Source: Hemerocallis citrina (Eukaryota > Streptophyta > Magnoliopsida > Asparagales > Asphodelaceae). From it: DNA of 64,000 bases. The stretch's first letter is position 1. The number at the start of each line of letters is the position of its first letter. Shown here one piece after another: positions 19,582 through 32,100 of this stretch. Both the position numbers and the translations under genes were made by a program. The stretch lies in contig CM030360.1 of the NCBI GenBank assembly GCA_017893485.1, positions 16,601,971 through 16,665,970 of the forward strand. The letters are read 5' to 3'. The notes under the pieces were generated by a model. That model searched no databases. It was not told the DNA's origin and saw only the letters and a list, made by a program, of their open reading frames with translations.

Positions 19582-20173
19582 TGTAACCGCTAAATCTGGT
19601 GTGGGGAAAAATAGATAGTATTTGTGGATTCTTGGAAAACTTGAATAGCAAACCTGAAACTTGTTCCGCCGAAGTTTGACTGTTGACTCCCGCCGTTCAC
19701 CTGCAAAAAGTGCGAGACACCGGGGTTGATCTCGGCGACGCACCCTCCGACGCTCAAGTCAGTAATCAGGAATGATTATGAAAGAGCGTAAATTTGGCAA
19801 AAGATTGATTACCTCTTAATGGTGGTGGATGGGGGGTATTTATAGCCGCCTTTGGGATCTAATTAGGAATGTAATCCCTGTGATTAGATAAGAATGTAAT
19901 CCCTAATTCCCAGTGAAAGGATAGATGTGAATCAGGGCCGTTGATTAGGATTAATCAGAAACCTTAATTCTATCCTACTGGACCGGGTTCATTTCGGGTT
20001 GGGACCCGTACCCAGTTGAGGTGGATCCGTTCGCGGGTTGCTGGGCCTTTGGGAAAAGGACCCAGTACCCATTTCAGACCCGTTTGTAGGTGAAATTACT
20101 ATTTTATCCCCAAGCTTTAAGATTCGTGCCCGATTTGGACGGTTCCGATTTAACCCCATTTTCAGCCATATCA
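19582..20173 (-). repeat. 3' LTR of element B
   Basis: 592 bp, reverse orientation, TGTAACCGC to CATATCA on the + strand. It is clearly related to the LTRs of A, with TATTTATA (minus-strand TATAAATA) at 19837-19844. The partner at 41258-41811 lacks about 40 bp near 41732 and has scattered substitutions. Confidence 0.93.
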
Positions 20174-20190
20174 CGAGCCCCCCACTCTCG
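20174..20190 (-). other. Polypurine tract of element B
   Basis: On the minus strand GAGAGTGGGGGGCTCG abuts the LTR, as in A. Confidence 0.85.
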
Positions 20191-21550
20191 AAGGCTGAAT
20201 TTGATCAGCCTTTGAGAAATAGTTTTATTGTTTTAATGGCTTTTGGAGTTGTATCGGAGTCCAAACGAGGGGTGACGATTCTTTGTATGGGGCAGTATGG
20301 TGATTTTCCGGGTTAGTTGCGTGCTCTAAGCTGTTCTTGAGCTCCTCTGGTTTTCTAGCATCTTTCCTTATTTTTTATCTATATTTCGGATCACTTATTT
20401 AATTTTGCGAGGTGTTGGTTCGTCGTCCGGGGGTCTTAATCAACCATTCTAGGCAATAATTACTTACTCAGGGGCTCAAAATATTTCTTCGAATTTATAA
20501 TTATTTTCTAAAATTTTTAATTAATTTTCCCGAATTTTTAATCATTTTTTTGCAATTTTTAAATAAATAAAATGGTTTTAATAAATAAAAATTAATTTAT
20601 AATATCGAATTATGCCGTGGCGCGATCTAGACCCTTTATCGTCGCCGAGCGCGATTTTCCGGGGGATCGGACGATCTGTATGGGTCGGCTAGTATTTTTT
20701 CCGTATGTGGAAGTCAGTATCTCAGCACCTCGGCTCGACTCCTTGGCAGCTCGGCTCGGATCGCTGGGAACTGCCAAGCTACGTGGCACGATCCTGAGCA
20801 TCCATCATGGCACGAATCACGAGGATGGGGTTCAGATCACGAGAAAATGTTATTTTGTCGTTTTGTGGGCGTGGCGCGATCTGAGCCGTCCATCAAGTTT
20901 TGACACGAATTTTGGAGCGATCTGACGGTGATTCTGGTTCGACAGAATTTTTCTCCATATGTGGAGGTCGGTACCTCGGCACCTCGGCTCGGTAGCTCGG
21001 CGAGGCTCACCGTGGGTTCGGCGGATCGCTCTTTGGCCCAATAGCTTGGTTTCTTAGCCAAGCTGTTCGGTAGCTCGGCTATACACCCCGATGGCCGGCA
21101 GCTCGAAAGGAATGCGTGGCTTAATCTGGAGCGTTCATCACGGCACGAATCACGAGGATGGGGTTCAGATCACGAGAAAACGTTATCTTGTCGTTTTGTG
21201 GGCATGTCGCTATCTGAGCCGTCCATCAGGTTTTCACACGAATTTTGGGACGATCCGACGGTGATTCTGGCTCGGCAGAATTTTTCTCCATATGTGGAGG
21301 TCGGTACCTCGGCACCTCGGCTCGGTTGCTCGGCGAGGCTCACCGTAGGTTCAGCGGATCGCTCTTCGACCCAGTAGCTCGGTTGCTTAGCCAAGCTGTT
21401 CGGTAGCTCGACCATGCACCCCGGTGGCCGAGTGATGGAGTTAAGCGAATTAATGAGTTCTTGCCTTGAAACGTCGCAACTCTCCGTTTTGTCGTTTTGC
21501 CTTCCTTTAGTGGGCCCTTTAAACGCCTAGAGAGCCCAAACGTCGCTCTC
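20191..21550. repeat. Non-coding region of B with two direct repeats of about 300 bp
   Basis: The segment about 20790-21075 is repeated at about 21120-21420 (shared runs GGGTTCAGATCACGAGAAAA, CATATGTGGAGGTCGGTACC and CTCGGCACCTCGGCTCGG). A third, more diverged copy is at about 25020-25250, on the other side of the antisense gene. 20200-20790 is AT-rich with nothing recognisable. The small minus-strand open frames here are repeat shadows. Confidence 0.8.
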
Positions 21551-21555
21551 TTGGC

Positions 21556-21561
21556 TATAAG
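21556..21561 (+). promoter_or_regulatory. TATA box of antisense gene, element B
   Basis: GGCTATAAGTCCCC lies about 227 bp before the ATG at 21783. It is followed by a pyrimidine-rich leader (TTTTTACTTTTACTCTCAG) matching that of A. It probably drives the gene independently of the LTR. Confidence 0.55.
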
Positions 21562-21782
21562 TCCCCACTCTCCTCACCCCCTAGCTCATTTCACTCTTTC
21601 ACTTTGAATTTTTACTTTTACTCTCAGTTTTGCTCTGCTAGCGGTGGTTTGTGCTCCAAGGTGGTGGTGCTAGCTGTCGCGTGGGCCAGGCAATTTCTGG
21701 CGAAGAAATTTCGACCGTGCACGTCACTTCCAAGTTTACGTCACATCAAGGTCAGTGTCTTTGCCTTAGATATTTTTTAGAG

Positions 21783-24700
21783 ATGTCAAGGGTAAACTCG
21801 GGAAGTGAGGCATCGTCCTCTGGAGATAGTGGTGCCGAGGAGAGAATTCAAGTAGCAAGTCGGAGAAAGGGGAAGAAAGTGGTAGGGTCGTCCATAGTCG
21901 AGGAGATCGTGGAGCCAGAGAGGCAAGCCCCCGAGTCGGGTCGGTACCCTGGTGTGCTGTCCGGTCACGTTGGCATCAGGCAGTACGAGGGCGATCTGCT
22001 GAAGTAGGCGATTGTTGGCCGGTCGGCGGTTTATGAGGAGAACGCCCCGAGGGTGGTCACCGAGGTGGAAGACCTTACTTCGGTATTATCCGAGAGGGAC
22101 CTCCTCCGGATCAGAAAGGGGTTTGCCATCCCTCCGGAGTACAGTCTAATCCTCCCTGGCCCTGGGATGCGAGCGAACACCGTGCTATCGCCGGACACGT
22201 GCGTGTTCGACTTCGACTCTCTGTGCGCCGGCTTGCGCTTCCCTCTGCATCCCTTCGTGTTGAAGGTTCTCCATTGGTATTGTCTGGCACCGGTGGCATT
22301 TATGCCAAACACCTGGCGCCACGTGCTCGCCTTTTTGCTGCAGTGTCGCATCGCTGAGGTCGAGCCAGACATGGCAATCCTCCGGAGTCTGTACCGGATC
22401 AACTAGATGTCGAAGGCCGAGCCTCGCTACTACTTGTCACCCCAGAGAGGCGTTAAGCTTATTGAAAATCCAGACTCGATAAAAGGTTGGAAGGAGAAGT
22501 TTTTTCTGCTGAAGGGGCCCTCGAGGCTGGACTTCTCGACTCGGTGGAAGGAAGAAGTGCCAAAGTTTGCAAAGGCCGACCCAGTTCTGAGTCCGGATGA
22601 GGAGGAGGTGGTGGCGAAGCTCATTGCTCTCCCAATGTTAAGCTGGAGAGGAATGACTGGGGAGGTGCTACACGGGTCGGGCCTTAGTCCGATCGACCCG
22701 AGTATGCTCCTGACATCTCGCTACAATTTTTTTTCTTTCTAACTTGTTGTTTTTTGGGTTTCGTTGTTTGGAACAGAGGAACCGAAGATGGACTTCACGG
22801 CAATGATGTCTGAGCGAGGCAAGGTCACCGATGGTAGGAAGAGGAAGAAGCCGAGCACCGGGCTCACATCCGGACGACCTTCCAAGGCCCCCTCGGTAGT
22901 TGCCGACCCTACCCCTGCTCCTTAGGCGCCATCTCCGTCGGTGGTCGTCCTCGTAGACCCGCCTGCCCCAGCCAGTGAGGCCTTTTCGATTTTGGCGGTG
23001 CTGGCTCTGCAAGCCCCGCCTCTGACTCCTCAGACCGAGCAGATCTTGACCGAGGCCCATAAGAAGTTGTTCGTCCCTGACTGGCGGGTGAAGAACCACG
23101 ACAGCTTTCTTGGTGACTCGCAGATGTGTATGCAGGCCGTCAAGCATCTCGCGACCCCAAAGGACCGAGCCGTTCTGAAGGCGGGGACGAGCGGGGACGA
23201 CACCTACGAGATTGCTCGGTTGCTCATGTCGGTAAGCATTTTTCTTTTAAAAATTTCTTTAAGTCCATAGCTCGGATTTTACAACCACCTAATGCTCATT
23301 CATTGCAGGCCACTTGGCACTTCAGCCACCTTGTTCAGGAGTTCGCCGAGTAGGAGAAGGAGCTGAAAGCCCTCTGTGACAAGGACAGGGCGGAGGAGGC
23401 GAGGGCGGTGAAGCAGCTCAAGGCGGAGCGGCACCGCTCGGAGGACTTGGAGGTTCGGGTCACTGATCTTGAGTCGGCCTTGGAGCGAGCTAATGAGCAG
23501 ATCGCCGCAGAGGTTGCCAACCTTGCTATAGCTGGGAGGAGCTAGCCGCATTGGCGAAGGCCTTGGAGGCGGCGAAGCCAGAGAGGGACTCCACGGCGGA
23601 GGTGGCAAGGAAGGAGGTTAAAGCCGAGGCAAAGAAGCATATGGCCAGAAACATGGAGCTGTCCTATGCGAGAGCGCTTAACCATGTTGAGGCACGTGTC
23701 CCCAACTTTGAAAGAGTGGGATATCGCCTGTGGCCTGACGAGGAGGAGGAGGGCGAAGAGGAGAAAGGAGAAGGGGAGGAGGTTGACCAGCGGGACGAGG
23801 AGGTGCCTGCCGACCCTGTGACTGTGGCTGCCGACCCCCAGGCCGGGGCGACAGGGGCCGAGGGACCATCTAGCAAGGCGCCTGTGATCGATCCGTCGCC
23901 TCAGGTGGATCCTTGATCTCCCCGTCCTTTGCATAAATCAAATTTTCTTCTTCTTTTTTGTAAAGCCTTACAGCGGACTGGCCACCGCTTATTTTCGACA
24001 TGAATGAAAGATTTCTTTCTTTGAATTTGTCTAAGTGTTTGGCTCGGAACTCGTCTTCCAATAGAATGCTTTGGTTTTTCAGATTGTCGAACTTGGTTCA
24101 GATGCCGCCGCGGCTCGGCGGCGAACGGAATTATTTAAGCAATCACACGAAGCTCGTCTTGAGGGCGAGGTTGAGCTAATCAGAAGGGTGCTATTCAACG
24201 TGGAGAAGATGAACAGCGAGTTATTGGCTGAGATTCGTCACTTGCAGATAGTCAAAGGAGAACTCTCGGCGAAGGAGGATGAGTTAACCTCGGCACTGGC
24301 CGAGCGCGACGAGCTCGCTTCGAAGGTTGAGCAGCTAAGGAGGGTTACGGTCGACAAAAGCATCGAAGTGACCAACCTTCTCCGAATAATAGCTGACTGT
24401 GCCGGGGAGGCAAGCTCGGCAAAACTTCCTCGGTTCAAGGTGTCGGTGAAAGATGATACTTTAAAGGATAGGATCGTCGAACTTGAAGAAGAAGTCGCTC
24501 GTCTTAAACCTCAGCCCGTGAGGGTTAACGTCCGTAGCACTTAGCGCACTCGCGAGGAGAGTGAGAGGGGGATCTCCTTCGACGAGCTTGCGACTCGTCC
24601 ACCTATTGTTCGTCGGAGCCCGGCCGACGCTCGAAGTGGCGTGGCCATCTCGTCTAGCACAGCCTCGGTTGGTGCTGCGGTCAGAGGCAGCGCCGAGGAG

Positions 24701-24799
24701 GCATCTCGGTTCGTTGGCATAGAGACGAGCTCGGAGGTGAAGCGGCGCCGCCCTCGCGTTTCTCTAAACCGAAACGTCCCTGTCCCGAAGAAGCGTTGA
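21783..24799 (+). pseudogene. Antisense four-exon gene of element B (decayed)
   Basis: Homologue of the antisense gene of A, opposite to gag-pol of B. Exons are 21783-22701, 22777-23231, 23309-23904 and 24083-24799. The introns are 75, 77 and 178 bp with GT-AG ends and the same phases (1, 0, 0) as in A. Exon 1 keeps the Transposase_28-like block (IPPEYSLILPGPGMRAN; AGLRFPLHPFVLKVL). Exon 2 has FVPDWRVKNHDSFLGD. Exons 3 and 4 are coiled coils, with an acidic tail and a basic C-terminus (SLNRNVPVPKKR). Five in-frame stops, all TAG, lie at 22005, 22404, 22923, 23351 and 24542, and there is a frameshift near 23530. It is not functional as it stands, but it confirms the gene model of A. Confidence 0.75.
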
Positions 24800-24884
24800 A
24801 GGAGTTGTATTATACTTTGGAATTTTTGTAGCACCTTGTTGTAATAGCTTGGCCTTGTAATTGTTTTTGTCCGTTGTACTCCTT

Positions 24885-24890
24885 AATAAA
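24885..24890 (+). terminator. Poly(A) signal after antisense gene, element B
   Basis: AATAAA about 86 bases after the stop codon of exon 4, preceded by a T/G-rich stretch typical of plant 3' ends. A has its signal at 11377-11382 on the minus strand. Confidence 0.55.
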
Positions 24891-25299
24891 AGTTCTTCTT
24901 TTCTTTTTTTTGATGTTCGTGTGTTGCTTCCTGTTCGGTAATTCCGAGCACGAATTTTGAGGTGCATTTTTCTCCACCTGGCAGTTCGGTAGATCGATAG
25001 TTCGGATTTTAGATTCGAGCTATGTGGCTCTATCTGGACGGTTGATCACGATCATGGCGCGAATCACGAGACAAGGGGCTCAAATTTCGAGAAAATGTTA
25101 TCTTGTTGTTTTGTGGAGACGCGGCACGACCTGAGCCATTCTTCATGTTCTAGCACGTATTTTAAGACAATTTGATGGTGAAACTGGCTCGGCAGCATTT
25201 TTCTCCATATGTGGAGGTCGGTACCTCGGCACCTCGGCTCGGTAGAATGGCCATGGCGGAGCTCGTCGAGGTGAGTTCATTGATGTGAGCTTTGACGAA

Positions 25300-25868
25300 C
25301 GGTTGTGGGAGCAATTTCGAATGACGAACCACTTCTAGCTCGCTTCAGAGCGAGCCTATGAAGCGGAGTCGAGCCAAGTGTTGGACTCCGAACTCGTCGT
25401 TAGAGTTTGTTTCAACGGTTGTGGGAGCAATTTCGAATGGCAAACCACTTCTAGCTCGCTTCAGAGCGAGCCTATGAAGCGGAGTCGAGCCAAGTGTTGG
25501 ACTCCGAACTCGTTGTTAGAGTTTGTTTCAACGGTTGTGGGAGCAATTCCGAATGGCAAACCACTTCTAGCTTGCTTCAGAGCGAGCTTATGAAGCAGAG
25601 TCGAGCCAAGTGTTGAACTCCGAACTCGTCGTTAGAGTTTGTTTCAATAGTTGTGGGAGCAATTCCGAATGGCGAACCACTTCTAGCTCGCTTCAGAGCG
25701 AGCCTATGAAGCTGATTCGAGCCAAGTGTTGGACTCCGAACTCGTCGTTAGGGTTTATTTCAACTGTTGTAGGAGCAATTCCGAATGACGAACCACTTCT
25801 AGCTCGCTTCAGAGCGAGCCTATGAAGTGGAGTCGAGCCAAGTGTTGGACTCCGAACTCGTCGTTAGA
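25300..25868 (-). repeat. About five 116-bp tandem repeats after pol of element B
   Basis: Units start at about 25301, 25417, 25533, 25649 and 25765. On the minus strand they read like the 110-bp units of A (GTTCGGAGTCCAACACT..GGCTCGACT, TTCGGAATTGCTCCCACA). They hold a perfect short palindrome, CTCGCTTCAGAGCGAG. The short + strand open frames inside are repeat shadows. Confidence 0.95.
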
Positions 25869-26066
25869 GTATAAAGAAGGTAAAAAATAGAGAGATGCAA
25901 GCAAATCACAAGTAAGATATGAAGAAGAATGTTCTTTATTGAAAATTAATAGTCGGCTGCTTCTAAGTTGCGAGCCATTATTACATTGAAGAAATAAAGA
26001 AGCAAAAGTAAAATACAAGTGAAAGGAAAGGAACGGTTCGACATCTGACGGTACTCGGAGAGGCAT

Positions 26067-27200
26067 TCATGCGCTCTCTTGGTACTTCAGGAGATGGTCG
26101 GCATTCCAAGTCCTGGGAATCTCACTTCCTTCAAGGTCTTCTAGGAGGTATGTCCCAGGCCGAACCACTTTGGTGATCTTGTAGGGTCCTTCCCAATTTG
26201 GGGCTAGCTTGTTCTTCTGGCTAGGGAATGATATAGCTAACTTTCTGAGGACCAAGTCTCCTTCTTTGAGGTCGGTGGGACAGACTTTCTTGTTATAGGC
26301 CAGTTCGATCTTTCTCCGATAGCTTTGTTGACGAATGGCAGCTCTTTCACGGAGCTCATCGAACAAGTCCAGACTTGCTCAGAGTTCTCCGGTATTCTGC
26401 TCTTCTTCATAAGCAACAAGACGAGGGGAGGGTACACCGACTTCCAGGGGGATTACAGCCTCGGCTCTGTAGGTGAGGTTGAATGGCGACTCTCCTGTGG
26501 GGGTTCGTTTCGTAGTGCGGTAATTTCACAGTATGTTTGGGAGCTGATCGACCCATAAACCTTTAGCGGACTTATCCAGCCTCTTCTTGATACCAGAGAG
26601 GATCTGTCGATTGGCGTTTTCCACTTGGCCGTTTGATTGAGGATGGGAGATAGAGGAGAAGCGTTGTTGGATGGCGAGGTCTTCACACAGAGCTCGGAAG
26701 GAGGCCCCTGTAAACTGTGTTCCATTGTCGATTATGAGGACTCGAGGGACGCCGAACCTGCAGATGACGTTCTTCCAAAAGAACCGGAGTACTTTGTTCC
26801 CAGTGATTGCCGCTAAGGGCTCGGCCTCTATCCACTTCGAGAAGTAGTCGATCACCACGACTAAAAATTTGAGTTGGCCGGGAGCTGGCGGGAACGGTCC
26901 TAGTAAATCCATCCCCCACATTGCAAAAGGGATAGAACATGATAGGGTGGCGAGCCGAGCTTGTGGGAGGCGATGGATGTTGGAGTGCTTTTGATAAGAG
27001 CTGCATTGCCGAATATGTCACTCGGCATCTTGTAAGAGGGTAGGCCAGAAATATCCATAATTCAACACCTTCCGGGCGAGGGACCTAGACCCTGAATGTG
27101 CTCCGCCTATGCCTTCGTGAAGTGCTTGCAAGGCGTATGTGGCTTGTTCGGGGGAGAGGCACCTTAGATAAGGTCTGCCGTCAACTTGTGTGAAGGAGCG
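26067..27200 (-). pseudogene. Integrase of element B (broken)
   Basis: Minus-strand homologue of the integrase of A. The zinc domain is damaged. The core is readable at 26526-26921 (GMDLLGPFPP, IDNGTQF, SNGQVENAN), with an intact Gln where A has TAG. The C-terminal part at 26067-26366 has NWEGPYKITKVVRPG and ends YQESA before a stop. A frame break lies between these pieces near 26370-26520. The gene would not give a working enzyme. Confidence 0.88.
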
Positions 27201-27203
27201 TTT

Positions 27204-27830
27204 CTACAAGACCCCCTCAATAATGGTGTACCGTTCTGCTCTGGTTCTGACTCGACGAGCTTCCTTAGGGTCTTCGGGGAGGAGCCCATCCCTTAGAAAT
27301 TCTACCAGGGGTTTCATCCAATTATCTTGAAGTTGAACAGGCAGTGACTCCATCGAGTCGGAAGTTTCTTCTTTTATGATCGGCCTCAGGAGCACTTCAA
27401 TCAAGACGGTCTGCTCGAGATCTTGGAGGGAGGAAGAGGCTAACTTGGAGAGGGCACCTGCTTGGGCATTCTCCTCCCTGGGGATTCGCCGAATAAGTGC
27501 CTCTTCGAAAAGAGCCATGACATTTTGGACCTTGGCTAGATACTTAGCCATTCGGTCAGCTCGCGCTTCATACTCACCCAAGACTTGATTCACGACCAGC
27601 TGAGAGTCACTAAATATGCAGAGACGTTGTGCCCCTGCCTTGCGAGCCATTCCGAGACCGGCTATAAGTGCTTCATATTCTGCTTCATTGTTGGATGCCT
27701 TGAATTCGATGCGAAGGGAGTATTGGAGGACGAAGTCATCGGGGCCTGCCAGAATGACCCCGGCTCCGCTCCCTTCGGTACAAGAGGATCCATCAACATA
27801 TACCGTCTAAATAGGGGGCCCGTTTGCCGC
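27204..27830 (-). pseudogene. Archaeal-type RNase H of element B (broken)
   Basis: It contains the block FSDSQLVVNQVLGEYEAR and NAQAGALSKLASSSLQ, as in the second RNase H of A; the usual Asp of the last motif is Gly here (QAGALS for QADALS). A stop near 27810 separates it from the preceding RT-RNase H. Its presence assigns B to the Tat lineage. Confidence 0.85.
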
Positions 27831-29139
27831 TTGACTGACCTCTGGAATGGTGCTTTCAACTATGAATTCAGCTAAGGCCTGAGCCTTGATCGCGGTCCGA
27901 GGTTGGTAGGATATATCATACTGGCTCAGCTCGATCGACCACTTCATGAGGCGGCCAGAGGTCTCCGGCTTGTGCAGAACTTGCTTCAACGGCTGGTCGG
28001 TAAGAATGACCACCGAGTGAGACTGGAAATACGGGCGAAGCTTCCTAGCTGCCATAACCAAGGCGTACGCCATCTTCTCTAGCCTCAGATAACGAAGCTC
28101 GGCATCACGAAGTACCTTGCTTACGTAATAGATAGGCTTCTGAGCCTTGTCTTCTTTCCTTACCAAGACAACACTGAGGGTTTGTTCGGAGGCAGCTAAG
28201 TAGAGGTAGAGTGTTTCCCCGGGGATAGGCTTGCTAAGGAGAGGGGGGTTAACTAGGTAGGCTTTAAGCTGATCGAACGATTCCTGCTGTTGTTGACCCC
28301 ATTCGAAGCCCTTAGCTCCCCTGAGAGCATTAAAGAAGGGAAGACACTTCTCCCCTGACTTGGAAAGGAAGCGCCCTATAGCTGCGAGGCACCTAGTTAG
28401 CTTCTGAACTTCTTTTATACTTTTGGGGGGAGCCATATCCAGTATGGCCTTGATCTTTTCCGGGTTGGCTTTGGTACCTCTATGGCTGACCATGAAGCCT
28501 AGGAACATTCCCAATGTGACTCCGAACGCACACTTGTTCGGATTGAGCCTCATATCATTTTTTTAACACATCGATTGCCTCCTGCAGATCGGTGACATGG
28601 TCGACCCTACAGATGCTCTTTACAAGCATATCATCAACATACACCTCCATATTTCGGCCGATCTGTGCTTGAAAAACCTTGTTGACGAGGCGTTGATAAG
28701 TGGCACCTGCATTCTTCAACCCAAAAGGCATTACCCTGTAGCAGTAGAGACCCTGATCGATCACAAAGAAAGTCTTCGGGATGTCCGGGGGAACATGCAG
28801 ATTTGATTGTATCCATAGAAAGCGTCCATGAAGCTGAGAAGCTCATGGCCTGAAGTGGTGTCAATCAGGGTGTCGATGCTTGGGAGAGGGAATGGATCTT
28901 TGGGGCATGCTTTATTCAGGTCGGTAAAATCGATGCAGATCCTCTAGCTCTCATTGGCCTTCTTTACCATCACAACATTTGAGAGCCATTCGGGATAATT
29001 GACCTCCTATATGAACCGAGCCTTGAGGAGCTTGTTCACCTCTTCTTTTATAGCTTGTTGGCGCTCGGGAGCAAATTTGCGCCTCTTCTGTTGAACCGAT
29101 CTGGACCCTGGCGCAACACTTAGGTGGTGGACGAGAAGC
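27807..29139 (-). pseudogene. RT and RNase H of element B (broken)
   Basis: The RT part runs from the C insertion at 29145 leftward. RICIDFTDLNKACPKDPFP is near 28900-28950 and the catalytic YVDDMLVKS near 28630. RNase H follows (YLYLAASEQTLS; LTDQPLKQVLHKPETSG). Several stops and frameshifts are present, for example around 28555 and 28770-28860. The N-terminal part joining it to the protease lies on the other side of element C. Confidence 0.9.
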
Positions 29140-29144
29140 TCTTC

Positions 29145-32100
29145 TGTAACGCCCCGAATTTCAAATAAGGATAAATTCGAGATTTCACAGGATCTTTAAT
29201 TCACTTCGTACAATTTTACAAGGAATTTAAAATTTTTCATTCACAATACATCAGAGTTCAATTACAACTTGGTTTTGCACAGCGGAAGAATGAAATTTAC
29301 AATAAAACATTTACAACAACTTTAAAATAAAACAGCACCAGCATATCCACTTTACAGCTTCATGAATAGTCCATTACCTGCATGTCAATCTGTGGGCACG
29401 TCAGTTACTTACAACTGACGAAATGTTATACACGGCTATCCTCTCTATGCCGGGAATAGTATAACGATCTCATACTTTAACAAATCACAAAAAGATTGAA
29501 TGAACAAATAAAGTGTCAAAAGTGATTATTCTAAACACAAGTGTATGTCATGTCTTAATGCCTAATGCATACCATTCTATACTAGGATGACACTAATGCA
29601 CACTTGTTCGGATTCTATGCATCCCATACTACATAGGTCCGAGGGCAAGCGCCTACGTTCTTCACAATACAGGGCTCGATCCCTCGCCATGAAAACTACC
29701 CGGTAGCAAAACAAAGTTCAGACTATTCCACGAATGTGAATCACAGCCTTGGAGTCCACCGCCGGCTGTTATAACAGATTCCACATCGTGCGAACCGTCC
29801 CGTATGTGACCCTCTAGTCCAGTATATATATATATACATTGGAGACGGTAAACACAAAAATCCATCCGTCCGACTACTCAAGATCTTGGAGTCCACCGCC
29901 GACCCGTCCTCATAGTCCCGGATTAAAATATAATAATCCGTCTCCCACAGGGCAACCTCAGTCCACCAACTGGGTCTATAGTCTTGGAGTCCACCGCCGA
30001 CTATATAGAGCACTCCACTTACGTTTCCCTAAGTTTACTACATCTTCACTTATGTGCCTAAATTTTCTTAAGTTCAAGACATGAATAATTTCCACACGTA
30101 GAATTAGTTGTTACCTCCTACCGGACTTAATCAACAAATACGAGATGGCTCCTTAGCCATATCTCCGAATCATTTCTCAAATCTTTTCTTTTAATTATGC
30201 CGGTACCGAGGTCTTACTAACTCTAAATCATAAACTTTCATGTACATGAAATATGGGTACACATACTCTTTAGTAAACATGTCTTAAACTTATTATATTC
30301 ATGTTTCTAACTTATCCATAATTTAATCAATGTCTCATTTTTGCATCACTCATGGTTCATTCGTTCACAATCTTTGAAAACAATAATTCTTTTCATGACA
30401 TAAATTCATCACTTTAAGTCTCTTCAGCAACTTAGGCACATATAATATATCTCAACCACATTAACCTTTCTTAAACAAAATTTAGAGTATAACATTTTCA
30501 AAAGAAAAATCATTTCACACAACGATAAATCTCATACTCTTTAATAATTAAAATCTTAAGTCAGAAACTCATTATCCAATTTGAGCATGTATACTAATCA
30601 AGTATTCAATTTAAAAGAAATAATCTCCTTGAGACAATTTATTCTCATACCAACACTTTACTTTTCTTCTAAAAATCTAAATTATGCTCTTAATTAATCT
30701 CTACTTCTCTACTACTATAATGGAAGAAGGCCTTAATGTATTTTGTCCTCAACCCAAATAATTACCGAGCTGATCCACTTTCGAAATTATTTACCAAACT
30801 AGTCCACTTTCGAAATTATTTACCAAACTGGTCCACTTTCGAAAATATTTACCGGACTGGCCCATAACAATTTTTTTTCTTTTTACCTAAAAATCGTTTA
30901 TCGAAAGATCCAACACTTTATGATATTGAAATAAAATTTCTCTTGACTGAGATAAATTTTAAAAACAGTAGCAAAACTCATTTCAAACTCTTTTTAAAAT
31001 ATATATTTCTATTTTTAAATAATTCCCCTTCTCATTCTAGATATAGATTTTGCATTTTTCTCAAAAAAAACTTGATTTCTAGGAGTTTTATTCATAAAGG
31101 CTAGTTTATGTCCACCATCAAACTAATTGAATTTTGGTAATAAAGATAAACATGTCTCTTAATCATCAAGGATAATTCTTTTATGAAGAATTATATTTTT
31201 ACATAACAACATGCAATAGTAGACATATTTTGTAGTAATAATCTAATTCATCTTTCTTTCTTTCTTCATTTGACTCATCATGGTATCAAGCATAATTTTA
31301 GTATAACGATATTACACATGAATCGTATATTCAACACACACAAATTTTCTAAGCATATTAACATGATTCTTAGTATTAATTTATGTTGTCAAAATTCTTC
31401 TTTCTCCTTAATATGGTGACAATTGGTTACTTAATCACAACAAGATTTCTTCATTCATGGTAGACTATATTAACATGGATTTTGTTTACAAACATCATAT
31501 CATGTTCAATCTACACTACACATTTATAAATTTTAAGCATGCATTCTCTACATTAGAAAGTAAGAAATCACCCACTAATACAATGTTAATCTATTTGTCA
31601 ACATAGCATGATTCACTATTAATCTCACCACAATCATAGTATAGTTATTCTATTTTATCAACTCAAAACTACTCATTCATTTTTTTTTTATTAGCATGTA
31701 CATTCTAAAAAATTTAGAAAGTAGGAGACACCCACCTTATTGAAGCTTGACTAATGAAGGGAAGAGCACCACTTCTAGATCCAATGATTCCTCGCTCCTA
31801 GTAAGGCTTCTCCTCCTAGCAATTTCTCCTTTCCAAGCAAGAGATCCTCCAAGCACAATAACTTTCTTACTCTCTTTCTTTTTCTTCCTTTCTTTCTTTT
31901 TCTTACACTTATTTTGATATTAATTTTGGTGCAAGAGAAATGTAGGAAATGGAACTCTATTTATAGGATTTTAGAAGGGTCTAAAGTGCAAAAATCTCAC
32001 CCTAATAACTCTTCAAATTTATTTTACAACTCTCCACTTTCCTAACTCCTAAAACCTCCATCTCTTCATCTCCCCACTCTCCACTAACTCAACCTACCAA

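Noticed and set aside
25300..25868. Regular repeat array that could suggest a CRISPR-like locus
   Set aside because: The 116-bp units are contiguous tandem repeats without distinct spacers, sit in a plant retrotransposon, and match the post-pol array of A.
29662..30084. Short open frames repeated at 35330-35752
   Set aside because: They recur only because they lie in the two identical LTRs of C; there is no protein family resemblance.
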